From positions 27,988,725 through 28,052,724 of the forward strand of contig NC_135555.1 in assembly GCF_964340395.1 (NCBI RefSeq): a stretch of DNA of 64,000 bases, in the 5' to 3' direction. A model generated the notes under the pieces. That model had not been told where the DNA came from. It worked only from the letters and a program-made list of their open reading frames with translations, and did not search any database. This DNA is from Glandiceps talaboti. Taxonomy: Eukaryota; Hemichordata; Enteropneusta; Spengelidae. Positions 23,390-33,319 of the stretch are shown here, in pieces. Position numbers and translations under genes: made by a program. Each line of letters opens with the position of its first letter. The stretch's first letter is position 1.

Positions 23390-25515
23390 AGGCAGATGAT
23401 TGTAAAATGTATTATTCCGTAGAGTTTATATCCGATTTAGATAAAGATTCACCTGTGCATTTTCGAACATCACACTAGTAACCACGATAACGGTGAGTAA
23501 GGTGAGTCGTGCTTCACGTAGTAGAGAGTGCACGTGAGTACATAATGACATGTCCGATAGTACATGTAGTTGTCATCCACGGCAATCGACGAGGGGTGTG
23601 TCATGTGTATTTACATCCGATGCACGGGGCCGGCATGAATACTAGTCTCGTAGATGTGTGACTAAAAGCTATATAGTTACCATTTGCAGTAGGGATTCAT
23701 CCAGTAAATCATGCTCATTGTATGAACTTGTCAGACATTCAATGGGATTGGACCGAAAACATTCACGAAAAGCGAATAATTCTTTTCGTATTATCAATCT
23801 TATTTTATTTACAAATGTCAAATAATTTTTTAATATACTTTACTTCATTCTTACTAACATTGGCAAGGACCGACACGGAACAATTATCAAAAGTATGTCA
23901 AAGTTCAAGTGCTGTAAACACATAGGTATGAGCGTACGAATACATTGCGATGAAATAAAATTACCAACAAACCTAAATAGTAATTACCGTCGATAAAAAG
24001 AAACGTCTTTATAACAAATATGCGGATGCGGAAAAAAAATTACATTTTGTGAGCTTTTTTTCACGTGTCACTCGGTCAAAGGAAGCCTATCTAGTACGGG
24101 GCTAAGTACGAGGAGTTGGGAGAAAATCATACACGATGACGATCGCGCCGCTGTTGTGAATCATTATGTATACGTGAAAATATAGGCAAAGCATTTCGAT
24201 AAACCCACACGTTTTTCTTCTGAAAGTAAATTTCAAGCAATATACACGATCAAATTATTGGACCTCAGACACGCGTACGACACACTTGCATTTGTCTAGT
24301 GTTGTCTGAGACTGGACAAGCTATGAGTACAGTCTGCGAGAATCTCGTGGATTTGTATGAGTTGTCCTTGAAGTGTACTGAATCATATCTTGGTATTTCA
24401 AACAACCACGAGGGATTATGTGCCAACAAGATGGAAAATCGCAAACTTCCTATAGATACAAGTTCGTTATACCACATTGTAGGTAAAGTCGTCCTATTTC
24501 ATTTTATTTGTTGGGCTCTGACATTCCATTTTATTACTAAGGTATGTAATTCAAACGGGGGCGACTCATCCCGACTTTTGCGGTCAGAGCGCTTTCACAA
24601 ATCATGCGCCGTTTTCCGACTAATTGCATTTCGCGAGAAACAATTGATTAAAATATGGTGTGCACCCACAGGTGTGTCATGTAAGGATGTTGTTAACACC
24701 ACTTGTAAATTCCCGCCGAGTAAAATTCTGACGTTGATTGGCTGTCATGCAATATAACGTGTAATACTTGCTCGTTAATACTGACCTCACATAGAGACAA
24801 TAGTTTCCCGCCAAAATGTAAAATCACAGGTGATGGGTTCATTTTTGCTCTTTATTTTGATTGGTTCTCAATACCTTTTCAAATACTTGTAAATCCGTCT
24901 TACTGCAGCTCAAAAAGTTCAAAATGGCTACACATCTATCTGTAATGTCTGTCTGTGAATTGCTGAGGCTCGATGGAAGATGCGACTTGTAAAGAAAGAG
25001 GAAGCCCAAAGTTGTGCCTACCTGTTTGGTTGGGATAACTGACATCATGCTAGGATAGATTTTATTTGCTTTTGTAGGTTTGTTTTTGACATCATGCTAT
25101 TTTTTTCTCTTGTACGGATTGTGTTGGGTTGGGTTATGTGGGCAATGGACAACAGTTTGGCTAATTCCATTGTCTAGGAGAAGCAAAAATTACAGGCTCG
25201 ATTAATTGAAAAAAGTTGGAAAATTTGGGACAAAAATAACATGACTTCATAGTTACGTGAACGAAATTAATGAAAGCGTTCTATTTTGCCACTACCAGTT
25301 CAAAAAGAAGCTAAAATAAATTGAATGGCCGGCACTTTCTATCTTGCACTTCGCACATTTAGTCACCAATAACTTTAATTAATTAATTCACTACTATTTA
25401 AATTTCTCCTCATTAATGCATGTCAAATTGTCTTTTTGAAATGGTATTGTATCATAGATCTCAGTCTCTCATTATATATGTTCGCGATGAAAAAAAAAAA
25501 GAATTCAGCAAAGGA
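23390..25515. other. Mostly unassigned; one weak first-exon candidate
   Basis: The stretch holds a 152-codon plus-strand open frame (24299-24757) with no recognisable domain, which I do not call as a gene, and the weak start candidate at 24924. Nothing else can be supported. Confidence 0.45.
24924..24989 (+). other. Candidate start of a coding exon (weak)
   Basis: An ATG in a near-ideal context (AAAATGGCT) opens MATHLSVMSVCELLRLDG and closes at TAA (24990-24992) after 22 codons. A GTAAAG donor-like site overlaps that stop (24989-24994), so splicing there would remove it. The candidate lies upstream of the exon-like pair at 25519-25830 on the same strand. No family is recognised. Confidence 0.2.
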
Positions 25516-25518
25516 AAA

Positions 25519-25604
25519 TTAAAAATCAACCAGGTGGGCACAATAATGGAGCTGGACAAGAAGACCAGAGACAGTTGGATGTGATTATCAATCTCAAGGC
25601 AGAC
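25519..25604 (+). other. Exon-like block A, related to the downstream array
   Basis: A frame that includes GQEDQRQLDVIINLKAD is open up to a strong donor, GTAAGT, at 25605, with the codon complete at the donor (phase 0). This is the same donor phase as the array exons. The acceptor is uncertain: AATTCAG (ending 25518) and AACCAG (ending 25533) are both possible and both have poor pyrimidine tracts. If the second is used, the exon is 71 nt, which leaves remainder 2 on division by 3, as for the 80-nt array exon. The last 30 nt plus the donor are repeated in block B. Confidence 0.4.
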
Positions 25605-25780
25605 GTAAGTAATAATTGTCTTATAAAGTGATTTTACCAGTGTTATTGGAACATTAGAAGTTAGAGACTTTCAAGTCTGTGGTATGTAACAGAATAAGAT
25701 ATTACAATATCAATGAATGCTATATATTGAAAAAGTATTTTTTTTTTAAAAAAACTATTGTTTGATGAATTCACTTTCAG

Positions 25781-25830
25781 ATGGAACATCCCCAAGATAG
25801 ATGGATGTGATTTTCAATCTCAAGGCAGAA
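25781..25830 (+). other. Exon-like block B, hybrid of block A and the array exon
   Basis: The acceptor side matches the array: TATTGTTTGAT, then a short variable stretch, CTTTCAG and ATGGAAC, about 30 of 35 positions by eye. The donor side matches block A (ATCTCAAGGCAGA followed by GTGAGT or GTAAGT, then AATAATTGTCTTATA). The 50-nt block also leaves remainder 2 on division by 3. Its frame in array register meets TAG after five codons, so it is probably decayed. It links the 25.5-kb region to the array 10 kb downstream. Confidence 0.4.
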
Positions 25831-25859
25831 GTGAGTCAATAATTGTCTTATATATAATA

Positions 25860-27271
25860 TAATTTTTGTATTTTTTGAAATGGTATTGGTGTCTTAGGTC
25901 GCTCTCATTATAGCTGCATTTTTTGTGTGATTTTGAGGGCTTTTTCGTCTGTTTTCGTGCATTTTTTTCGTTTCGACGTTTAACCCAAATCAAACGCTAT
26001 AATTCTTCTAACGCAAACGCAAATCGACAGAACCGATTCATATCTGAATCTGTAGCGGTTTTGCTATATCACTTTTACTACGCTACAACCGCTACAGACC
26101 CCCCTATTTAACGCTCCCCTCAAAAATCTGTTTCGGATCAGTGAGCACATTTTGTTGTTGTTTGATATGTCATCCCCTAACCTTTAACCCAGCTAGTACT
26201 ATAATCATAAAAATGGAGGAGTGCAATAATGTGGAAGGTAGTGAGGTAACTACTTGTTTAATATTATAATAAGTCATACATGGAAGTTCAAAGTTGAGGT
26301 TTGTGTAATTTAAATATATCAAGAATTTGAAGCCCACTAAAGAAATGGTTGGAATGTGCAGAGATACAACTAAAAGAATAGCCTGGACTGCCATTTTTTG
26401 AGACTTGTGATTCAGCGTGTTCATTTTAAGCTGGCCACCGACCAGTTTGCCCGGCTTTTCAGTCAATTGGGTCGGCTATTCAGCAGCTAAAAATTTACAA
26501 ATTACATGCAAAATTGGATTTGTACTTTGATAATTTCAAATTGCTAAGAAAAGCCCTAAAAATGAACTCTCTATTTCCGTTAGTAACGAAATATAGATGA
26601 TCTAATCGATCGTACTCAAATGTTATCGTACTCGGAATATCGGTTTTTGCTTTGCCGAGTTGACGTTCGGGTGGGCAGATCTACTCAATCGAGCACAAAT
26701 GTCAATCGAACATTACCGAACGTGAGAAATGGAACGGAGCTCGGCGGCATTGGCTTCCGATTGTTTCCGAAACTTACCTAAAATTCGAAGATCGGCATTC
26801 AAAATGACGTCGTCCAAGAAACATAAAGTACATCTCGTAAATACCCTCGGAAATTTTGGTTTTCCAAAGTGTGGTCGAACTAAGTTTGGTAGGTTGAGTT
26901 GCAACACTGTTCAGAGTGTAGGAATTTTCATTTAATTGTATAATTTGAATAACAAATCGCACAAATGACAGGATTTCTGATCGTGATCATGATATATGAC
27001 ATTGACAGATAATGTACTTTGACAGATCGTAACATATTGGCTGTTCAACTAAGTTCTAGTTCAGTGTCACACGAAGGCGATCATTTGAGCACATGTGATT
27101 TAAGTGACGTCTCTGATGCTTATTTTCGTAATTAATCCTGTCAGAGTTTACAAATAGATGACAAACGTGTTTTGGAATGTTGATGATGCTGATAAAATAT
27201 AGTCCATTTTCTCTAAACTTATTTACATACTACATGTACAAAGGCGTATATGTACGTGAGCTTTGAATTTT
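25860..27271. other. Mostly unassigned; small hairpin and one weak exon candidate
   Basis: TCTGTAGCGGTT (26049-26060) can pair with AACCGCTACAGA (26087-26098). A weak first-exon candidate is listed at 26729. Nothing else can be supported. Confidence 0.45.
26729..26889 (+). other. Candidate first coding exon
   Basis: An ATG with G at -3 and +4 starts a basic frame (MERSSAALASDCFRNL ...; an internal second Met begins MTSSKKHKVHLVNTLG). The frame remains open into a good donor, TTTG followed by GTAGGT at 26890. The surrounding 300 bp has more CpG than its neighbours, as a promoter-proximal exon might. No family is recognised, and the minus strand is also partly open, so coding status is uncertain. 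Confidence 0.28.
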
Positions 27272-27489
27272 AATTTACATTATTTTATTTTTTTTTATTT
27301 ATTTACATAACTGCTCTGTCAAAAACATTTTACATATCACAAGCAAACTGGAAAAAATAAATATACATACAACAAAATAGTTACAGTTCATAAGAAATAA
27401 ATATAAATTAATCCGTCAAAAAAGCACTGCCCCGAATAAAAGTGTTTGTCATACTGAAAGCAAATACAAAGGTTAACAATAGTACACTC

Positions 27490-29235
27490 TCAAAATAATA
27501 ATCTTTTCCAGAATGGTAAATAAGTACATTTCTTTGTTTGATTTATTTTGTACATAAAAGATAGATATTTGTGAAATAAGTCATAGCTTGGGATCGATTT
27601 GGGATTTTGTGGGTCATTATTGAAATTAGCCCAAGCCGCAAATACGCAGTATTTTGCAATAGTAGTCACCATGTTAATAAATCTAATTATTGGAGCGACA
27701 CTCAGTGGTTTGTAACCAAAGACAATAACATTAAAATCTATTTTAACTTGTATGTTCAGCTTCGTACTAAGAAGAGTCTGAACGTGATCCCAGAACAAAC
27801 CAAGTCTTTGACATTGAAGGAACATGTGTTCATATGTGTCCGGTACATTGCATGAACTACATTTGTCGCTGTTGCTTATTCTCCAGCGACAAAGGTTGAT
27901 TCCACTTGGTAGAATTCTATGAATAATTTTAAAATTAAAATCTGACAATTTTCTGTCTTGTGATAGAAGAATCATTTGGTTCGTCCATATTATTCTCCAA
28001 TGACTTTTGCTGAACAATTGCAGTTGACCATTCCAGCTATGTTCACAAATTGGCTCGGTAATGCGAGGGGCCAAGAGATTTTTGTACAGAAATTTTGAAG
28101 ACAATTTTTCAAGGTCTCCTTCAAGTGAAAAGTGTTTACCATAGACAAGCATGAATTTCCTTTTTCTGCATAAATAGTCGATACGGGTGTCTTTCAATGC
28201 CAATTTCCATTGTTTAGGTATCAGGTTCACAAGTTTATTCCATTCCGCTATCCAATTTGTTTTGTACCGCAGTTTTTGAAGCAAACAAGTAGGCTTTATG
28301 AAGTCACCATATTGGTCAATAATATCATGTACATAAATAATATTAGATTTAATCCAACCCGGATAAAAGAGAGACGTCCCATTATGACATATATACGCAT
28401 TACCCCAAATTATTTGACTGCGTATATCCAAGTGACTAGGCTTGGGAATGTTGTTACATCCACCGCCTGCTTTGTGCCATGCAATAACAACATTTTTGTA
28501 GAAAAAGGGAATTGAATCTAAAAAGGGAAAGGTTTTGTCATCATTATAATTGAAATAAAAAATCATGAAATCAGCGCCAAAATGCCTTAGCCAATACAGC
28601 GGGATCGCTAACCACCTTGCGTTGCTTTGGTCACACAGCCGTCTGACCCAAGACGCAAAAAGAGCCTCTTGGAGAGCAAACAAGTCCGGCATCTTCAAAC
28701 CACCGCGCTCGTACTCCGCGGTGACCGTTGACCTTTTAATTTTGTCAGGGCCATTGTTCCACAGGAACCGAAAAAGAATCTGATTTGCCTGTCTGATTAT
28801 ATTACAAGGGGCGCCAATAATTGACATTGCAAAAACAAGTTGCGGTAGTGCTAAAGATTTGATGACTGTTATTTTTCCATACAAGGTCAGTGTTCGTTTT
28901 GACCATGTATTTAGAACAGCTTTTAGTCTTTCTATTTTCTTTTCCCAGTTCAAAAGTATATAGTTTAAACGATCGTCGCTGAAATATATTCCGAGTGACT
29001 TAATTGGTCGTTTGTTCCACTTTAAACCTGCCGGTTTATCATTCCTAATTTTCCAGGGACCAAGCCACATACCTTCCGACTTGCTTACGTTTAATTGAAG
29101 TCCAGAAACTTTGCCGAAATTCTGAACCGCGTTTATAGCATTGTGAATTGAAGCGACGTCAGTTAGAAAAAGCGACGTATCATCGGCTACTTGCGATATT
29201 TTATTTCTGTTAAATAAGGGTAGTTTGGGGACGTA
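27490..29235 (-). CDS. Retrotransposon ORF2, C-terminal part: RT catalytic end and zinc knuckle
   Basis: This is the continuation of ORF2 in the shifted frame, with no start codon of its own where the frame begins (the first Met is at 29070). It opens with the RT active-site motif SQVADDTSLFL, in which Val replaces the more usual Tyr or Phe before ADD. It continues with KSLGIYF and the RT thumb region. Near the C-terminus is CSSCNVPDTYEHMFLQC, a Cys-Cys-His-Cys zinc knuckle of the zf-RVT type found in plant and animal L1-like elements. It stops at TCA (27490-27492, plus strand) before a roughly 200-bp 3' UTR and an A-rich tail. One A lost from a homopolymer would explain the break, which could also be a sequencing error. 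Confidence 0.9.
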   Translation of the reverse strand, partial: YVPKLPLFNRNKISQVADDTSLFLTDVASIHNAINAVQNFGKVSGLQLNVSKSEGMWLGPWKIRNDKPAGLKWNKRPIKSLGIYFSDDRLNYILLNWEKKIERLKAVLNTWSKRTLTLYGKITVIKSLALPQLVFAMSIIGAPCNIIRQANQILFRFLWNNGPDKIKRSTVTAEYERGGLKMPDLFALQEALFASWVRRLCDQSNARWLAIPLYWLRHFGADFMIFYFNYNDDKTFPFLDSIPFFYKNVVIAWHKAGGGCNNIPKPSHLDIRSQIIWGNAYICHNGTSLFYPGWIKSNIIYVHDIIDQYGDFIKPTCLLQKLRYKTNWIAEWNKLVNLIPKQWKLALKDTRIDYLCRKRKFMLVYGKHFSLEGDLEKLSSKFLYKNLLAPRITEPICEHSWNGQLQLFSKSHWRIIWTNQMILLSQDRKLSDFNFKIIHRILPSGINLCRWRISNSDKCSSCNVPDTYEHMFLQCQRLGLFWDHVQTLLSTKLNIQVKIDFNVIVFGYKPLSVAPIIRFINMVTTIAKYCVFAAWANFNNDPQNPKSIPSYDLFHKYLSFMYKINQTKKCTYLPFWKRLLF

Positions 29236-31319
29236 TTTTTAACCGATATACCGTGAATTTCATGACTTTGTCTAATGCTGATAGCCATAATTTCGGCGGC
29301 CAGTAGAAACAACAAAGCGGATAGTGGACAACCCTGTCGAATGCCTCTATTTAATTTTAAAAAGGAAGACGCCCATTCATTGTTTATAATGCAACTTTCG
29401 CATTTGTTGTACATTGTTGAAATTGACCTAATGAATTTATCCCCAAAGCCAAATTTATGCAGTGATGCAAATAAAAAATTCCGTTCCAAGGTGTCGAAGG
29501 CTTTTGAAAAATCTAAAAATACGATGGCTCCTGCCGTTTCTTCTTCTTCAGTAAGGTCAATTATGTCTTGAATAAGTCTGATATTTTGCCCTATATATCT
29601 ACCTTTTATGTATGCTGTTTGATCAGGACTAATTAGGTTAGGCAGGACAGTTTGCAGCCGAACAGCCATTGAAAGAGCCAATATTTTGTAGTCGGTGTTG
29701 AGTAAACTTATTGGTCTCCAATTTGTAAGCCGGTCCCGTTCGTCTTTCTTATGAATAAGTTTAATAGCTGCGCGCCGTTGAGAAGGCGATAATTGACCGA
29801 CAGTTAGACCCTCCTTCAAAGATTCAAAAACAAAAGGTCCAACAATATGCCAGAATTTCTTGTAAAATTTGGATGGAATGCCATCAGGTCCAGGTGTTTT
29901 ACCTGTCTTTAACCTATTAATTGTTTTAGTGCATTCGTTGAAAGAAAATTCGATTTCCAAGATATTTTTTTCGTTTTCATTTAGAGATCTATCGAGGTGT
30001 ATAGAATCAAGATAATGTGTAATGTCATCATCCGGAACATTGTTCGACGAGTACAAATCACGATAAAATTCTGAACATTCTGCGAGAATGTCACTAGCCG
30101 AAGTGAAAATTTGTCCCCTACTATTAAGCGAGTCGATACAATTGTTTTTTGCACGCTGTCGTTCAAGATTTAAGAAGAATTTCGTTGGTTTCTCACCCTC
30201 AAGTGACCATTCCGCACTCGACCTCACTCTAGCACCTTCTAGTTTATAGTCATATAACTTACTTATCTCGTCTTTAACACGTTTGTACTCGGACACGATA
30301 TTTGCATCAAGGGAATTATCGAGATTTTGTTCAAGTTGTTCAAGTTGTTTTTCTAACTTCGAAAGCTTCGCTTTCCGTCCCTTGGCCAATTCTTGGGAAT
30401 AAACAATCGAGAAATCTTTTATACGGATTTTTATCAGCTCCCAAAGCACTACTTTTGAAAGTGGAATACCAGTAAATTCTGATTCACAATCATCTATTAT
30501 CTCCTTAATTCTCTTAATGTAATCATCATTTTCAAGAATAGAGGTGTTCAATCGAAATATTCCGGGTCCTCTTTCAGAGTCGTCTATTTTGATTTTGATA
30601 AAAATTGACTGGTGATCCGACAAGAAACATGGTCTAATGTCGGCTTTCTCTACTTTTTCTTTTAACGTTTCCGATAAGAAAAAATAGTCAAGCCGACAAC
30701 ATACAGGTGGGTTGTGTTGTCGCCAGGTGAATTGTTTTTTCATGGGATTTAAACTTCGCCAAACATCAAAGAGATTAAATTCTTTTATCACATAGGTAAT
30801 TAGGGTAGTGGCTGGGGTAGGATCTGGAATATTTCCACCTTGCTTATCCAATACTGGAACAATAACAGTATTATAATCACCTCCTATAACAAAATTAAAA
30901 GTTTCCCTGTTGGAGAGCCAAGCAGCTAAATCAGTAAAAAATTCAATTCTGTTCTTGACAACATTGGGGGCATACATGTTGACAAGAGAAAATGAAGAAT
31001 TTCTGAAATGACAATTAACAAAAATCAATCTACCTTCACTATCAGTAGCAATGTCCTCATTTGAAATTTCACATTCACAGGACTGACTGAAAAGAATAGA
31101 AACACCGCAACTATGTGTAGACTGAGCAAAGGAGTGAAAGATACGACCTTTCCATTCTTTCTCTATTTGAGACTTTAATTCTAGTGTAAGATAGGTCTCT
31201 TGCAGCAAACCAATATGAGCTTTTTGTTGCTTCAGCCAGTGAAAAAATTTCAAACGTTTTGTTTTGTTACGAATTCCTTTAACATTAATTGAAATTATAT
31301 TAACACTGTCCATTAACAC
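29187..31319 (-). CDS. Retrotransposon ORF2, N-terminal part: endonuclease and reverse transcriptase
   Basis: The first 710 codons run from ATG at 31319. Endonuclease/exonuclease/phosphatase motifs appear in order: an early Asn-containing strand (SINVKGIRN), the catalytic Glu in LLQETYL (about residue 41), GGDYNTVI (about 145) and the SDHQS motif (about 240). The reverse transcriptase follows with TPGPDGIPSKFYK, WRPISLLNTDYKILA, FLDFSKAFDTL (holding the first catalytic Asp) and GIRQGCPLSALLF. The frame then shifts at a run of five T on the plus strand (29236-29240), and the last 17 or so residues before the stop are out of frame. The enzyme nicks target DNA and copies element RNA at the nick (target-primed reverse transcription). 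Confidence 0.92.
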   Translation of the reverse strand: MLMDSVNIISINVKGIRNKTKRLKFFHWLKQQKAHIGLLQETYLTLELKSQIEKEWKGRIFHSFAQSTHSCGVSILFSQSCECEISNEDIATDSEGRLIFVNCHFRNSSFSLVNMYAPNVVKNRIEFFTDLAAWLSNRETFNFVIGGDYNTVIVPVLDKQGGNIPDPTPATTLITYVIKEFNLFDVWRSLNPMKKQFTWRQHNPPVCCRLDYFFLSETLKEKVEKADIRPCFLSDHQSIFIKIKIDDSERGPGIFRLNTSILENDDYIKRIKEIIDDCESEFTGIPLSKVVLWELIKIRIKDFSIVYSQELAKGRKAKLSKLEKQLEQLEQNLDNSLDANIVSEYKRVKDEISKLYDYKLEGARVRSSAEWSLEGEKPTKFFLNLERQRAKNNCIDSLNSRGQIFTSASDILAECSEFYRDLYSSNNVPDDDITHYLDSIHLDRSLNENEKNILEIEFSFNECTKTINRLKTGKTPGPDGIPSKFYKKFWHIVGPFVFESLKEGLTVGQLSPSQRRAAIKLIHKKDERDRLTNWRPISLLNTDYKILALSMAVRLQTVLPNLISPDQTAYIKGRYIGQNIRLIQDIIDLTEEEETAGAIVFLDFSKAFDTLERNFLFASLHKFGFGDKFIRSISTMYNKCESCIINNEWASSFLKLNRGIRQGCPLSALLFLLAAEIMAISIRQSHEIHGISVKNTSPNYPYLTEIKYRK

Positions 31320-32230
31320 TTAACTAAAAAAACAGGGTTCGATTTGTCATTTTGGTATTTTTAATGGTTTAACTGATTATGTAGTTATAACCATTTCTGT
31401 GAGTAAATCTTTTGTTGACAACTTCGATAAATTTATGGATCAACAGATCTTGAATGTGAAAATCTTTAACTGTTTTTGGCAACGTCTCATTTTTCTTGTA
31501 AAGTTCATACATTGAAAATAATGTTAAGTTTTAAAGTAATAATAATAAGGTTACCTTTTTGAAATCTCGTTTTGAAGCAACTATGTATCACTATTATATA
31601 CCAGATGTAAACTGAGCGCCTCCCGTAAGGGAAGCACCAATTATTAAAATAAAACTAAAAAAAAGGGAACCAAACAATACAATTCCAGTAACATAGATGA
31701 AATTATGCTGAAAAATAGCTATAGTTATGCTGGCAAGTCTCTATTACTGACACAACCCTCAACGAAGGGAAGGAAGGGATGACTCACTTCGTATGCAAGC
31801 AGGACGAGGGTTAGACTTAGAGTGAGTATGTTCGATTTTATGCCAAGCGAGGCGTAATTTAGCTGAAAACCCACTCAACTTTGCAATTTAGATGTGAATC
31901 GCTTCTATTTGCGTTTACATTGTAGGATTTGGTTCACGCCGAATTCAATGTCACAAAAATAGAAGCAGCACCAAAATCACAGCAAACTACTACAAATTAC
32001 AATACGTGTATATACTGTCAACATGATCGTGTCATGGACGCCATATTACACTCATGGTTTGCTACGTTCAGCCGAGTCTTCATTGCATTCTCTCACGGAA
32101 TTGAACTTCGTAAAGTATAACTCAATTGAAATGTAGACACTAGAGCCAAAGGGAAGATCTAAAAAATATGTAGTATTTGTATACTCCCCAAACGTTTCGG
32201 ATTTGGTCTGCTCGATCCGCTAATTTGGGC

Positions 32231-32389
32231 AGACTAGAACGGCGAGTATAAAGTTGGCGTCAGATTCAGATTCAGATTCAGATAGCGTCATATTGAGCCG
32301 TCTTATTAAGCACCTGATGCTGGATATGGCGCTGAATATGACGCTAGTTGAATCTGAATATGAAGCCAACTTTATACTCGTCAGACTGG
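32231..32389. repeat. Fold-back (long hairpin) sequence
   Basis: The left arm from about 32231 contains GAGTATAAAGTTGGC and repeated GATTCA. The right arm ending at about 32389 is its reverse complement (GCCAACTTTATACTC). Inner arms TAGCGTCATATT and AATATGACGCTA extend the pairing. The loop is about 30 nt. It may be a small fold-back MITE; no target duplication was identified. Confidence 0.8.
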
Positions 32390-32737
32390 ACGCAACATCA
32401 TAAAACCATTGACAGTGACCGGCCGCTGAGGGCAGCCTTCCGAGTTTACTCAAATTAATATAGCGTAATTATATTATATTAATTCATATTGTCTTAACAG
32501 TTTAAAGTACATGAACAAATGTATTTTGTTATGTTTGATGAATATACTAATTTTTATTGAAATCGAAGTATGGAGTCTTAAGATATTGCTTAATTATTTG
32601 ATTTCATTAATATGCAAATTTCTCTAATTAAACATTAACCGATCTGGCTCAAAACCTAATCAGGTCTAGCTATTACCCTAAAGATTATATATTCCAAATT
32701 TCATTACAATTGAGCCAGCCGAATTTTAGAAAATGAT

Positions 32738-32760
32738 GACACAGACACACAGACAGACAG

Positions 32761-32811
<51 letters not shown>

Positions 32812-32823
32812 CACAGACACACC
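32738..32823. repeat. (CAGA)n microsatellite
   Basis: Mostly CAGA units with CACA interruptions at the ends. Confidence 0.97.
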
Positions 32824-32836
32824 TTCCCCTTTTAAT

Positions 32837-32860
32837 ACCTCCCGTACCCTTACGGGAGGT
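32837..32860. other. Perfect 10-bp-stem hairpin
   Basis: ACCTCCCGTA (32837-32846) and TACGGGAGGT (32851-32860) pair around CCCT. The hairpin sits just after the (CAGA)n run and includes the inverted partner of the motif at 31619. No Helitron-style CTRR end follows it. Confidence 0.7.
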
Positions 32861-33319
32861 AAAAATGGAGTGAGCAGTTCTATTGTCTAAAGTTTGAAAG
32901 TGTGTACTTTTATTTTTGAAATTCTAAACCAACATTGTTTAACTAAATGCAGACAACAATGAATGGTTATGCACTACTCGTTTTAAAAATCCATAGCTAT
33001 TTCCAAAATAATTGAGATGTACAACAGTGTAGATAGAACATATGTTCACGTTTGGGAGAATGATCAGTGAAATTTCCCTGTAGGGTGATTAAAGGTACGT
33101 ATCATCCTCTTTCAGAACATATTTGTAGATAAAGAAGATACCAATAATCTGAGACTAGTACATGTACAGTACAAGTAGTTAGTCAGTTACCAGTCAGTAC
33201 CTTCCATCAAAACAATAAAAAACCGCTTCACAATAATATTATTTAAAAATACAACGATAAAAGTAAGACCAGCTCGAATACAATGATAAAAATAAGACCA
33301 GCTCGAATACAGTAATACA

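Larger units (their letters stand above)
27272..31619 (-). mobile_element. Non-LTR retrotransposon, Tx1/L1-like, nearly full-length ORF2
   Basis: The element is on the minus strand. Its 3' end is marked by a T-rich run on the plus strand (about 27272-27306; an A-rich tail on the element strand), and its ORF2 starts at 31319. ORF2 encodes an apurinic-type endonuclease, then a reverse transcriptase, then a C-terminal zinc-knuckle region, about 1,290 residues in all, which is usual for the L1/Tx1 group. One single-base frameshift splits it. No intact ORF1 was found upstream, so the 5' boundary (about 31320-31620) is uncertain and the copy may be 5'-truncated. The copy is young enough that both halves are otherwise free of stops. 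Confidence 0.93.
31620..33319. other. Intergenic repeats and unassigned sequence
   Basis: CCTCCCGTAAGGG at 31619-31631 has an inverted partner at about 32847-32859, so these could be ends of an unidentified element of about 1.2 kb, perhaps sharing a boundary with the retrotransposon. A fold-back, a microsatellite and a hairpin are listed separately. A 33-bp unit containing AAGACCAGCTCGAATACA is present twice at about 33260-33312. Confidence 0.5.

Noticed and set aside
24299-24757. 152-codon plus-strand open frame
   Set aside because: No recognisable domain, no convincing codon bias and a plausible chance length in this much sequence; kept only as a possibility.
32837-32860. Helitron 3' end (hairpin near terminus)
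   Set aside because: No CTRR follows the hairpin and no TC start was found.
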